This document shows, piece by piece, positions 1-5,804 of a DNA stretch of 9,229 nt. The stretch is taken from assembly GCA_036720245.1 (NCBI GenBank), contig DAIMNI010000077.1, forward strand, positions 1 through 9,229, in the 5' to 3' direction. This DNA is from JAAZMA01 sp036720245 (GTDB lineage: Bacteria > Bacillota > Clostridia > Tissierellales > Tepidimicrobiaceae). Position numbers and translations under genes: made by a program. Position 1 is the first letter of the stretch. Each line of letters opens with the position of its first letter. The notes under the pieces were generated by a model, which was given only the letters and a program-made list of their open reading frames with translations, was not told the DNA's origin and made no database searches.

Positions 1-153
1 AAGCCTTTTCAATGGTTCTATCAATTTTTTTATTATTCAACTGTCAAAGACCCGATGGGCATAATGATTATAAGTGGAGATTTAAAGGATAAGGATAAAG
101 TTGTGGTAGATGTGGAAAATGGGGAGTTGAAGTCAGAAGTTATTATGGTATAA
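1..153 (+). pseudogene. C-terminal fragment resembling ClpB/Hsp100 ATPase (5' partial, possibly a remnant)
   Basis: Frame 1 is open from the window edge to TAA at 151-153. From about nt 40 the translation reads STVKDPMGIMIISGDLKDK and then a KVVVDVENGEL stretch. This resembles the extreme C-terminus of ClpB-type disaggregases, where 'IQ..VEDPL...I(L/I)SG..K.GD.V.VD' follows a GARPLKR motif. Here the residues before it (KPFQWFYQFFYY) do not resemble GARPLKR at all, so either the family guess is wrong or the ClpB tail has been joined to foreign DNA around nt 35-50. ClpB is a cytosolic hexameric chaperone that pulls proteins out of aggregates; a 38-residue tail alone would have no activity. The next gene starts 32 nt later. 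The call rests on a short similarity recalled from memory, and the upstream DNA would settle it. Confidence 0.45.
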
Positions 154-185
154 TAAATTTAAAAGTATAATTGGGGTGTATTTCT

Positions 186-545
186 ATGTATAATATAGAG
201 ATATTAAGAAATAGCGAGATAGAATCCTTATTAAAAGACTTAAAAAATATATTAACTAGAATATATGGGAACAATTTAAAAAATATTATATTATATGGCT
301 CTTATGCAAGGGGAGATAATGATGCCGAATCAGATATAGATATAATGATACTTGTTGATTTGGATTCCGAAGAACAAAGGGAGTATAGAAACTTTTTAGT
401 TAAAGAGATTACTGATTTATCTATTGATTGTGGTATTGTAATTTCAGTAATAGATATTAATTATAAGGATTTCTATATTAGAACTTCTTATGTACCTTTT
501 TATAAAAATGTGCTAAGTGAAGGAATTGAGCTTTATGGCAGTTGA
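186..545 (+). CDS. mntA: MntA-type nucleotidyltransferase antitoxin
   Basis: This 119-residue cytosolic protein belongs to the minimal nucleotidyltransferase (MNT) fold. The signature is plain: G38-S39 in YGSYARG, followed by D50 and D52 in ESDIDIMI, giving the GS-X10-DxD arrangement that binds Mg-NTP. D81 (SIDCG) is a possible third carboxylate. In characterised MntA/HepT (type VII) systems the antitoxin inactivates the HEPN toxin by transferring AMP to a tyrosine near its active site. That activity is inferred here, not shown. I chose ATG 186 because GGGGTG (173-178) lies 7 nt upstream; an in-frame TTG at 171 precedes that site and is unlikely to be used. The gene overlaps the following HEPN gene by 11 nt, the usual coupling of antitoxin and toxin. 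No convincing promoter lies directly upstream. Confidence 0.88.
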   Translation: MYNIEILRNSEIESLLKDLKNILTRIYGNNLKNIILYGSYARGDNDAESDIDIMILVDLDSEEQREYRNFLVKEITDLSIDCGIVISVIDINYKDFYIRTSYVPFYKNVLSEGIELYGS

Positions 546-942
546 TAATCATATTATCGAATTATCAAATTATAGATTAAATAAAGCAAAGGAAAATATA
601 AAGGCAGCTAAAATTCTATTAGAATCTAAACATTATTCAGAGTCTCTAAATAGATCATATTATGCTATTTTTCATAGCCTAAGAGGTTTATTAGCTTATG
701 ATGAATTTGATTCGAAAAAACACTCTGGGATAATATCATATTTTAATCGAGCATATGTGAAAAATGGAGATTTTAGTAAGGATTTTTCTGTAATTCTTAA
801 TGAGGCTTTTATGATAAGAAATAAAAGTGATTATGATGACTTTTATATTGCTTCAAAAAAAGAGGCTGAAGAGCAAATTAAAAAAGCTGAAATATTTATT
901 AATGGTATAGAGAATTATATATCTACAAAGATTTTAGAATAG
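535..942 (+). CDS. hepT: HEPN-domain protein, HepT-type toxin partner
   Basis: This all-helical protein of 135 residues is the HEPN half of the MNT/HEPN pair. HEPN toxins are usually metal-independent RNases that act as dimers. Recognisable parts are the N-terminal helix (YRLNKAKENIKAAKILLE), the NRSYYAIFHSLRGLL helix at about 39-53 typical of COG1895-type HEPN proteins, KKHSG at 61-65 and IRNKSDYDD at 94-102. The motif position holds R95-NKS-D99-Y100, with no histidine 4-7 residues after R95, so the classical R-X4-6-H motif is absent; D-Y occupies that place, as I recall for COG1895 proteins. ATG 535 is chosen over GTG 517 because AAGGA (520-524) serves it and the sequence before it is atypical. 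The start lies inside the end of mntA, so translation is probably coupled. A strong terminator follows directly. The family is clear; toxicity is inferred. Confidence 0.85.
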   Translation: MAVDNHIIELSNYRLNKAKENIKAAKILLESKHYSESLNRSYYAIFHSLRGLLAYDEFDSKKHSGIISYFNRAYVKNGDFSKDFSVILNEAFMIRNKSDYDDFYIASKKEAEEQIKKAEIFINGIENYISTKILE

Positions 943-953
943 GGTAAGTTTTA

Positions 954-1008
954 AATAAATAAAAAACACTTGGTATTAAGACATTTTATCAAGTGTTTTT
1001 TATTTATT
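954..1008. terminator. Intrinsic terminator after mntA-hepT, probably bidirectional
   Basis: A perfect 19-bp inverted repeat has arms 954-972 and 990-1008. It ends in CACTTG/CAAGTG at the loop and is A-rich on the left arm and T-rich on the right. The loop is 17 nt (973-989). T-rich DNA continues to 1020. The A-run on one side and T-run on the other allow termination in both directions. It separates the toxin-antitoxin operon from the promoter of the next operon. Confidence 0.85.
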
Positions 1009-1018
1009 AATATTTTTA

Positions 1019-1047
1019 TTGACGTATGAAAATATATGAATTATAAT
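1019..1047 (+). promoter_or_regulatory. Sigma-A promoter for the HTH/metalloprotease operon
   Basis: TTGACG (1019-1024) and TATAAT (1042-1047) are separated by 17 nt, which is one mismatch from the consensus at optimal spacing. Transcription would begin near 1054, leaving a leader of about 33 nt before the start at 1087. It lies directly downstream of the preceding terminator. Confidence 0.8.
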
Positions 1048-1070
1048 GAAAACAAATGAATAACGTTTAT

Positions 1071-1078
1071 GAAAGGGG
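1071..1078 (+). promoter_or_regulatory. Ribosome-binding site that selects a TTG start
   Basis: GAAAGGGG sits 8 nt before TTG 1087. The in-frame ATG at 1069 lies upstream of this site and has no Shine-Dalgarno of its own. The protein made from TTG begins MEKLYTVSDVA, which fits the usual N-terminus of this HTH family. Confidence 0.65.
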
Positions 1079-1086
1079 ATGGCTTT

Positions 1087-1518
1087 TTGGAAAAATTATA
1101 TACGGTCAGTGATGTGGCACAAATGACAGGACTTACAGAGAGGACCATAAGAAATTATATAAAGGATGGAAAATTGCAAGGTAAAAAGGTGGGAGTACAA
1201 TGGCGATTCACCGAAGAGGATATTGAAAATTTATTTCAAGATCCATCTGTTAGTGGTAAAGTAATGGAAAATAATCATGAAAAAATCACCAGATTTATAG
1301 AACAAAAACCTATTGCTGAAACTGGTGCAATACTTATTAATGAAGCTGTAGAAAATGAAAAGGAATTAGAAAAAAAGGTGGAGAAGATAATTAGATTTGT
1401 AAATCAGAGTGAAAATTTTAGATTTTCATATCAATATTTTAAAGAAGATAAAATTGCCCAGTTTATATTAATTGGAGATATTAAAACAATTGAGGAATTT
1501 ATGGGGAAAAGGAGGTAA
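1087..1518 (+). CDS. MerR/excisionase-type HTH DNA-binding protein
   Basis: This cytosolic protein of 143 residues has an N-terminal winged-helix/MerR-like (HTH_17, BldC/Xis-like) domain over residues 1-50. Its landmarks are LYTVSDVAQMTGL, TERTIRNYI (recognition helix), a GKLQG turn and a wing ending QWRFTEEDI. A charged linker (about 52-95) leads into a small C-terminal domain that includes ENFRFSYQYF and IAQFILIGDIKTIEEFM. I do not recognise that domain by name; it may sense a signal or mediate dimerisation. The TTG start is chosen on RBS position. The gene has its own near-consensus promoter and is followed after 4 nt by a zinc metalloprotease gene, so the two are very probably co-transcribed. 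It could repress or activate its own operon. No clear operator dyad is visible at the promoter. DNA binding is well supported; the target is unknown. Confidence 0.8.
   Translation: MEKLYTVSDVAQMTGLTERTIRNYIKDGKLQGKKVGVQWRFTEEDIENLFQDPSVSGKVMENNHEKITRFIEQKPIAETGAILINEAVENEKELEKKVEKIIRFVNQSENFRFSYQYFKEDKIAQFILIGDIKTIEEFMGKRR
1507..1515 (+). promoter_or_regulatory. Strong ribosome-binding site fixing the metalloprotease start
   Basis: AAAAGGAGG lies within the last codons of the HTH gene, 7 nt before ATG 1523. It fixes that start over an in-frame alternative at 1472, which would lie deep inside the HTH gene. Confidence 0.8.
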
Positions 1519-1522
1519 TTTC

Positions 1523-2557
1523 ATGAAGATTAGTAAAATTTATAAAGAAATAGATGGTATTTTAAACAAATTAGATTTTGAAAAATTATGGAAAGGATTT
1601 AAAAGATATAATTTTGCCTTATATAATGATGAGATAGTATGTTTTGGGGATAATTGTATAGCAGTAGATAATAGGTTTCTAGGAAATACTGCCATAGACT
1701 ATAATGGAGAAAAAATTGCAATTTGGAAAGTATCAGCTAAGGATTTTGAAAATTTAAATGTTTTGGCATCTAATATAGTTCATGAAATGTTTCATGCTTT
1801 TCAATTTGAAAATAATGAATCTAGATTTCCAAATGATTTAAAAGGGCTGAATAAGGCATTTGATATTGAATATTATGGAATGAAAAAACAAGAAGGAATA
1901 TTGCTTGTCAATGCTATAAAAACCGATAATATGAAATTAAGGATTTCTGAACTAGAGAAAATTATAACTTTAAGGGAAAAGAGAGCAGAATTATATAGGG
2001 ATTCTACTGAATATGAATTTTCTATTGAAACTGTAGAAGGTACTGCAGAATATGTAGGAACAAAGGCTTTAAAAAATATTGATAAAGAAGAATATGAAAA
2101 ACGTATCCATAAATATATGGAAATGATTGTAGATAATAAAATGATTTTTGACACCAGAAGATATAGTTATTTTTATGGGACTCTTTTACTTATTTTAGTA
2201 GATTCATTAAATATTAAACTATCCCAGGAAATTGAAAATAATGATAAAACAATTATGGAAAATTTAATGGGCATGGTAAATAATGGAAAAGGAATAGGGG
2301 ATATTTCAATAGGNNNNNNNNNNAATATTCTTATGAAGTTTGAGAAATTTAACGATAAAAAGAGGGAAAATCATCCGGGAATTTATAAAATCATAGGCTA
2401 TGACCCTATGAATATGTATAAGCTTGAAAATAAAATACTCCATGAGCATTGTGTAAATATATATGATAATAGTACTGAAAAAACTCTATTTATAAATGGA
2501 CCAGTAATAACAATTTATAATAAAGACGAAAGCCAAATTATAGATTATTTAATTTAA
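1523..2557 (+). CDS. Putative cytosolic zinc metalloprotease (HExxH), family not recognised
   Basis: The gene encodes about 344 residues with no signal peptide or membrane segment. Zinc-peptidase features are clear: H87-E88-M-F-H91 in IVHEMFHAFQFENN supplies two zinc ligands and the catalytic glutamate. E172 in VEGTAEYVG, about 80 residues downstream, suits the third ligand of a gluzincin. The N-terminal part (about 1-85) contains an 'LGNTAIDYNGEKIAIWKV' strand region before the active-site helix. The C-terminal part after residue 265 includes GIYKIIGYDPMN and a strand-rich tail. Ten Ns (2314-2323) interrupt it after Gly264 and leave at least three residues unknown. The frame continues across the gap, but if the Ns are only a scaffold placeholder the true length is uncertain. 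The gene follows the HTH gene by 4 nt, which suggests a regulator-protease pair like ImmR/ImmA in arrangement, although I see no sequence kinship to ImmA. Substrate unknown. Confidence 0.75.
   Translation: MKISKIYKEIDGILNKLDFEKLWKGFKRYNFALYNDEIVCFGDNCIAVDNRFLGNTAIDYNGEKIAIWKVSAKDFENLNVLASNIVHEMFHAFQFENNESRFPNDLKGLNKAFDIEYYGMKKQEGILLVNAIKTDNMKLRISELEKIITLREKRAELYRDSTEYEFSIETVEGTAEYVGTKALKNIDKEEYEKRIHKYMEMIVDNKMIFDTRRYSYFYGTLLLILVDSLNIKLSQEIENNDKTIMENLMGMVNNGKGIGDISIXXXXNILMKFEKFNDKKRENHPGIYKIIGYDPMNMYKLENKILHEHCVNIYDNSTEKTLFINGPVITIYNKDESQIIDYLI
2314..2323. other. Assembly gap of ten Ns
   Basis: Ten undetermined bases fall inside the metalloprotease gene, between codons GGN (Gly) and AAT. The reading frame is the same on both sides. 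They may be exactly ten unknown bases or a fixed-size placeholder for a longer or collapsed sequence. Confidence 0.98.
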
Positions 2558-2600
2558 TACTCTTTAGGATTATATTATCTGGAAAAACATATACTGATAA

Positions 2601-2609
2601 TGGTATAAT
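2601..2609 (+). promoter_or_regulatory. Extended -10 promoter for the small membrane protein/YbjQ genes
   Basis: TGGTATAAT is a perfect extended -10 (TGn followed by TATAAT at 2604-2609). No good -35 is seen 16-18 nt upstream (the region reads about CTGGAAAAA), which an extended -10 can tolerate. Transcription would start near 2616, about 38 nt before ATG 2654. With no terminator before 3206, this promoter may also feed the response regulator and kinase genes. Confidence 0.6.
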
Positions 2610-2653
2610 AAGTTTAGATATACTTTTATAAAACAAAAAAGGTAGGGGTTTAT

Positions 2654-2875
2654 ATGAAAACTAAAAAAGTCATAGCACCTATAATAATCACCTGTTTACT
2701 GGTACTATATTTTATATTTTGGATTTTAGGCATTATAAGTGTTCCAGACTTATTATGGTTAAAGGTAATAGGAATAATAATTCCGTTATCTTTTATAGGA
2801 GTTAGTATATTTGTGTTAATTGAAAGAATAAAAGAAATAAGGAGTGGTGAAGAAGATGATCTTAGTAAATACTGA
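2654..2875 (+). CDS. Small two-helix membrane protein
   Basis: The gene encodes 73 residues: a short basic N-terminus (MKTKK), two hydrophobic helices (about 6-28 and 36-58) joined by a short polar turn, and a charged tail ending ERIKEIRSGEEDDLSKY. It is most simply a bitopic hairpin in the cytoplasmic membrane with both ends in the cytosol. GGTAGGGG (2641-2648) precedes ATG 2654 by 5 nt. It overlaps the following YbjQ gene by 20 nt, so the two are translationally linked. From memory, small proteins with this type of acidic tail accompany ybjQ-like genes in other Clostridia, and it may anchor or partner the YbjQ protein. No biochemical function is known to me. Confidence 0.8.
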   Translation: MKTKKVIAPIIITCLLVLYFIFWILGIISVPDLLWLKVIGIIIPLSFIGVSIFVLIERIKEIRSGEEDDLSKY

Positions 2876-3167
2876 TTATATTACTGGCAAAGAATTTGAA
2901 ATGCTTGGATTAGTAAAAGGCAGTACAATCCAAACTAAAAATTTTGGAAGAGATATAAGTCAAGGTTTTAAACATTTAGTAGGTGGGGAGCTAAAGGCAT
3001 ATAATGAAATGATGAATGATGCTAGGGCTTTAGCTACAAAAAGGATGGTGGAGGAAGCTGAAGAATTAGGAGCAGATGCAGTTGTAAATATTCGTTATGC
3101 TTCTGCCTCAGTTATGCAGGGAGCAGCGGAGGCAATAGCTTATGGAACAGCAGTAAAATTTGTGTAA
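2856..3167 (+). CDS. YbjQ/UPF0145 family protein
   Basis: The 103-residue product matches the YbjQ (UPF0145, DUF74) family over its whole length. It begins MILVNTDYITGKEFEMLGLVKG and carries the family hallmarks of a central helix (ARALATKRMVEEAEELGADAV), the VVNIRYASASVMQG strand and a GTAVKFV end. These are small cytosolic alpha/beta proteins that form ring-shaped oligomers, sometimes labelled 'heavy-metal-binding' on structural grounds; their cellular role is not established. ATG 2856 is chosen over GTG 2844 because AAGGAG (2839-2844) would overlap the latter and the family normally starts near 'MI.(V/T)(N/T)'. The gene overlaps the small membrane protein gene by 20 nt and ends 38 nt before the response regulator. 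Confidence 0.9.
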   Translation: MILVNTDYITGKEFEMLGLVKGSTIQTKNFGRDISQGFKHLVGGELKAYNEMMNDARALATKRMVEEAEELGADAVVNIRYASASVMQGAAEAIAYGTAVKFV

Positions 3168-3205
3168 AGAAGTCTAAAAGTAATTTATAGTATGGGGTGT
3201 TATTT

Positions 3206-3880
3206 ATGTATAAAATATTTATAGTGGAGGATGATAATGTTCTTTGTAATAATATAGGAGAAGGGATTGCTAAATGGGGTTTCTCTGTGGTTTCTATAGA
3301 AAGTTTTGAAAATGTATTAGAAGAGTTTGCAAAGCATAATCCCCATTTAGTAATCATGGACATAAATCTACCCTGTTTTGATGGATTTTATTGGTGTAGA
3401 AAGATAAGGGACATATCTAAAGTTCCCATTATATTTTTGTCTTCAAGGGATAGTAATATGGATATAGTAATGGCGGTTAATATGGGTGGAGATGATTATG
3501 TTACTAAGCCTTTTTCCATGGATATTTTATTAGCAAAAATACAGGCACTACTTAGAAGGACTTACTCCTATGGACAAGAGGAAGGGCAGATAATAGAATG
3601 TAATGGAGCCATTTTGAATATAAATGATGGGACATTGACATATAACGATAAAAGTATGGAACTTACTAGGAATGAGTTTAAAATACTTCAATTACTTATG
3701 AAAAATCAAGGCAAAATAGTAGCAAGAGATAGGATTATGCGTGCTCTTTGGGAAAGTGAATATTTTATTAGTGAAAATACTTTAACAGTAAATATAAATA
3801 GACTTAGAAAAAGATTAGAAGATGTAGGACTGGAAAACTTTATATTAACTAAAAAATCACAAGGATATATGATATTATGA
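3206..3880 (+). CDS. BceR-like OmpR-family response regulator
   Basis: This 224-residue two-domain regulator is cytosolic. The receiver domain (about 1-110) has the acidic pair D9/D10, phospho-acceptor D52 (VIMDINLP), S79 and K101 (VTKPF). The C-terminal OmpR/PhoB winged helix (about 130-224) shows LTRNEFKILQLL, a RDRIMRALWE segment and a recognition helix in ENTLTVNINRLRKRLE. GGGGTG (3194-3199) lies 6 nt before ATG 3206, so the upstream in-frame GTG 3197 is rejected. The neighbouring intramembrane-sensing kinase and Bce-type ABC transporter make this a BceR/PsdR/GraR-type regulator. Its likely target is the TGTTACA-N4-TGTAACA dyad at 4893-4910. Its stop overlaps the kinase start (ATGA). Which subtype and which peptide it answers to cannot be told. 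Confidence 0.9.
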   Translation: MYKIFIVEDDNVLCNNIGEGIAKWGFSVVSIESFENVLEEFAKHNPHLVIMDINLPCFDGFYWCRKIRDISKVPIIFLSSRDSNMDIVMAVNMGGDDYVTKPFSMDILLAKIQALLRRTYSYGQEEGQIIECNGAILNINDGTLTYNDKSMELTRNEFKILQLLMKNQGKIVARDRIMRALWESEYFISENTLTVNINRLRKRLEDVGLENFILTKKSQGYMIL

Positions 3881-4902
3881 GCATATTTAAATATTTAAAA
3901 GATTCATTTAGGACAATCTTATGCTTTTTATTAATAATTTTGGTAGTTAATCTAATATTGATAAGTAGCACAGATTTAGACAAATCTATATTGGATATTT
4001 TTTATATGAATATGCTCCTTTCCTTAATTTTTATTGGATTTTTGATTATGAACTATACAAGATGGAAAAGTACCTATAAGAATCTTAAAAGTGCATTAAA
4101 TCTTCAGAAAAAAATTGAACCTTATCTTCCCAGGGGGGAAAAATTAGAAGAAGTACTAATGAGAGAAATAACAGATTTTAAAAATAAGGAAAAGTTAGAT
4201 GAAGTAAAGTTTCTTAAGGAAGATTTAGAGGAAATAAATGATTATATAACCAAATGGGTTCATGAAATAAAAATACCTCTGTCTATATGTGAGCTTATAG
4301 CTGATAAAATAGAGGACGAAGGATTATATAATATGTCAAATGAATTAAGGCAAGAAGTGGAAAGAATAAACTTTCTCATAAATCAAGTACTATATACTAG
4401 TAGGGCTTCTAGCTATTCTCAAGATTTCATAATTGAAGAGATCAATTTAGGAACATTAGTTAAAAGTATAATTAAGAATAATATTAATTCTTTCCTCTCT
4501 AAAAAGATAGAAGTAGAAATTGGAAATTTAGATTTTAATATATTTACAGATAATAAATGGACTTATTATATATTGGAACAAATAATTAACAATGCTTGTA
4601 AATATGTAGATGTCTGTGGGAAAATTGAAGTTTCTGCAATGGAGAACGATGAAAGTATAATACTTTTTATTAGGGATAATGGAATGGGAATTCCTGCTAA
4701 AGATATAGAAAGAATTTTTGATAGAGGATTTACGGGGGATAATGGAAGAAAGACAAGAAAATCCACAGGTATGGGGCTTTATATTTGTAAAAAGATTGCA
4801 GATAAGCTGAATATTAACATTGAGGTATCTTCTCAGGTATCAAAGTTTACGGAATTCCGAATAACTTTTTATAAACTATCCGATTATTTAAATGTTACAT
4901 AG
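3877..4902 (+). CDS. BceS-like intramembrane-sensing histidine kinase
   Basis: The kinase has 341 residues. Two membrane helices (about 11-31 and 44-58) are joined by only a dozen extracellular residues, so there is no room for a ligand-binding sensor domain. This architecture defines the intramembrane-sensing BceS/GraS group, which receives its signal from the partner ABC permease. The cytosolic part has a coiled linker, the DHp H-box WVHEIKIPLS with phospho-acceptor H129, and a HATPase domain with N-box EQIINNACKYV, DNGMGIP, and a GMGLYICKKIA G-box. ATG 3877 overlaps the regulator stop by 4 nt, which implies coupled translation. The gene's own stop codon (TAG 4900-4902) lies inside a perfect palindrome that is probably the operator for the transporter genes downstream. 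Confidence 0.9.
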   Translation: MSIFKYLKDSFRTILCFLLIILVVNLILISSTDLDKSILDIFYMNMLLSLIFIGFLIMNYTRWKSTYKNLKSALNLQKKIEPYLPRGEKLEEVLMREITDFKNKEKLDEVKFLKEDLEEINDYITKWVHEIKIPLSICELIADKIEDEGLYNMSNELRQEVERINFLINQVLYTSRASSYSQDFIIEEINLGTLVKSIIKNNINSFLSKKIEVEIGNLDFNIFTDNKWTYYILEQIINNACKYVDVCGKIEVSAMENDESIILFIRDNGMGIPAKDIERIFDRGFTGDNGRKTRKSTGMGLYICKKIADKLNINIEVSSQVSKFTEFRITFYKLSDYLNVT

Positions 4903-4910
4903 ATGTAACA
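4893..4910. promoter_or_regulatory. Predicted BceR-type operator (7-4-7 inverted repeat)
   Basis: TGTTACA-TAGA-TGTAACA is a perfect dyad (10-bp arms if AAT/ATT are included, 4891-4912). It fits exactly the TNACA-N4-TGTAA consensus reported for BceR-like regulators of Bacillus subtilis. It straddles the kinase stop codon and lies about 130 nt upstream of the ATPase start, roughly 70 nt before a possible transcription start. No T-run follows, so it is unlikely to be a terminator. Binding by the regulator encoded at 3206-3880 is inferred. Confidence 0.75.
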
Positions 4911-4938
4911 TTTATACCCATATTGTCACCATAAATGA

Positions 4939-4967
4939 TGGAATAAAGGCATTTAAAACATTAGAAT
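4939..4967 (+). promoter_or_regulatory. Possible regulated promoter of the ABC transporter genes
   Basis: TAGAAT (4962-4967) is a good -10. A weak -35, TGGAAT (4939-4944), lies 17 nt upstream, as might be expected for an activator-dependent promoter. Transcription would start near 4974. An alternative -35, TTGTCA at 4923-4928, has no -10 at proper spacing. The placement downstream of the predicted operator is what makes this candidate reasonable. Confidence 0.35.
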
Positions 4968-4987
4968 ATAGATGAAGGTTAAAGATT

Positions 4988-5016
4988 ATTCTCTCTTTTA
5001 TTAAGGGAGAATTTTT
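4988..5016 (+). terminator. Terminator-like hairpin in the ABC transporter leader
   Basis: The arms ATTCTCTCTT (4988-4997) and AAGGGAGAAT (5003-5012) pair over 10 bp with one G-U around a TTATT loop. The last T of the stem begins a run of five Ts (5012-5016). It lies 12 nt before the Shine-Dalgarno of the ATPase gene. It could end the regulator/kinase transcript or attenuate the transporter transcript. Confidence 0.6.
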
Positions 5017-5039
5017 CTAATAAAATTGGAGGGGACAAT

Positions 5040-5804
5040 ATGGAAATAGTACTTGAAACAAAAAAATTGAAAAAAGAATATGGTTCAAAAGGAATAGCTT
5101 TTACAGCCATAGAAGATATTGACTTAAAAGTGTATAAAGGAGAATTTCTTGGAATAATGGGACCATCAGGAGCAGGAAAGACCACCCTTTTAAATATTTT
5201 ATCTACCATCGATAGACCTACTTCTGGGGAAATATATTATGAAGGAAAAAATATATTAAGTATGAAAAATAGGGAACTTTCAATATTTAGAAGGAATAAT
5301 ATTGGTTTTATATTTCAAGATTTTAATTTATTGGATAGTATGTCTATTGAGGACAATATGGCATTACCTTTAGCTCTTTCAAAGGTAAATCCAAAAGAAA
5401 TAGAAGAAAAAGTAGGAAACTTAAGTAAATTTTTTGGATTAAAAGACCAATTGAAAAAATATCCATATCAATTATCAGGAGGACAAAAACAGAGAGTAGC
5501 AGCAGCTAGAGCCCTTATTACTTCTCCTTCCATAGTTTTTGCAGATGAACCAACTGGTGCACTTGATTCAAAATCTTCACAAGAATTGTTGCAATGTCTA
5601 TCCAAAATGAATGAAGAGTTTAATACAACCATAATCATGGTAACCCATGATGCTTTTGCAGCTAGTTATTGTAAAAAAATATTATTTTTAAAAGATGGAA
5701 GAATCCATGCTAGGATAGACAAGGATTCCACTAGGAAAGAATTTTTTAAACGGATTATTGATTTCCTTGGTTCCATGGGAGGTGGAGTAGATGAACTCTT
5801 TTAA
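5040..5804 (+). CDS. BceA-type ABC transporter ATP-binding protein
   Basis: This 254-residue nucleotide-binding subunit powers a peptide-antibiotic resistance/sensing ABC transporter at the cytosolic face of the membrane. All catalytic motifs are intact: Walker A GPSGAGKT (41-48), Q-loop Q93 in FIFQDFNLLD, signature LSGGQ (145-149), Walker B IVFADE (165-170) with E170, D-loop ALDS, and H-loop H203 in VTHD. The MacB/LolD/BceA type is shown by the 'ILSTIDRPTSGEI' region and by the FtsX-like permease gene that follows. GGAGGGG (5028-5034) is 5 nt before ATG 5040. The gene overlaps the permease gene by 14 nt. Its leader carries the predicted operator and an attenuator-like hairpin, so it is probably induced by its peptide substrate through the upstream two-component system. 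Confidence 0.93.
   Translation: MEIVLETKKLKKEYGSKGIAFTAIEDIDLKVYKGEFLGIMGPSGAGKTTLLNILSTIDRPTSGEIYYEGKNILSMKNRELSIFRRNNIGFIFQDFNLLDSMSIEDNMALPLALSKVNPKEIEEKVGNLSKFFGLKDQLKKYPYQLSGGQKQRVAAARALITSPSIVFADEPTGALDSKSSQELLQCLSKMNEEFNTTIIMVTHDAFAASYCKKILFLKDGRIHARIDKDSTRKEFFKRIIDFLGSMGGGVDELF

Noticed and set aside
166..171. TATAAT just before the mntA gene as a -10 promoter element
   Set aside because: The transcript would begin around 178, inside or after the Shine-Dalgarno at 173-178, and no -35 is seen at proper spacing.
1873..2154. Minus-strand frame of 93 codons
   Set aside because: It lies wholly within the metalloprotease gene on the opposite strand, has no ribosome-binding site, and its composition is that of an antisense shadow.
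3186..3191. TATAGT upstream of the response regulator as a promoter
   Set aside because: The start point would fall within the ribosome-binding site at 3194-3199, and no -35 lies 17 nt upstream. The gene is more simply read through from 2604.
3112..3363. Minus-strand frame spanning the ybjQ end and regulator start
   Set aside because: It is antisense to two well-supported genes and has no recognisable domain or ribosome-binding site.
4891..4912. Palindrome at the kinase stop read as an intrinsic terminator
   Set aside because: The hairpin is AT-rich with no T-run (TATACCC follows). It fits the BceR operator consensus exactly, and a better terminator-like hairpin lies at 4988-5016.
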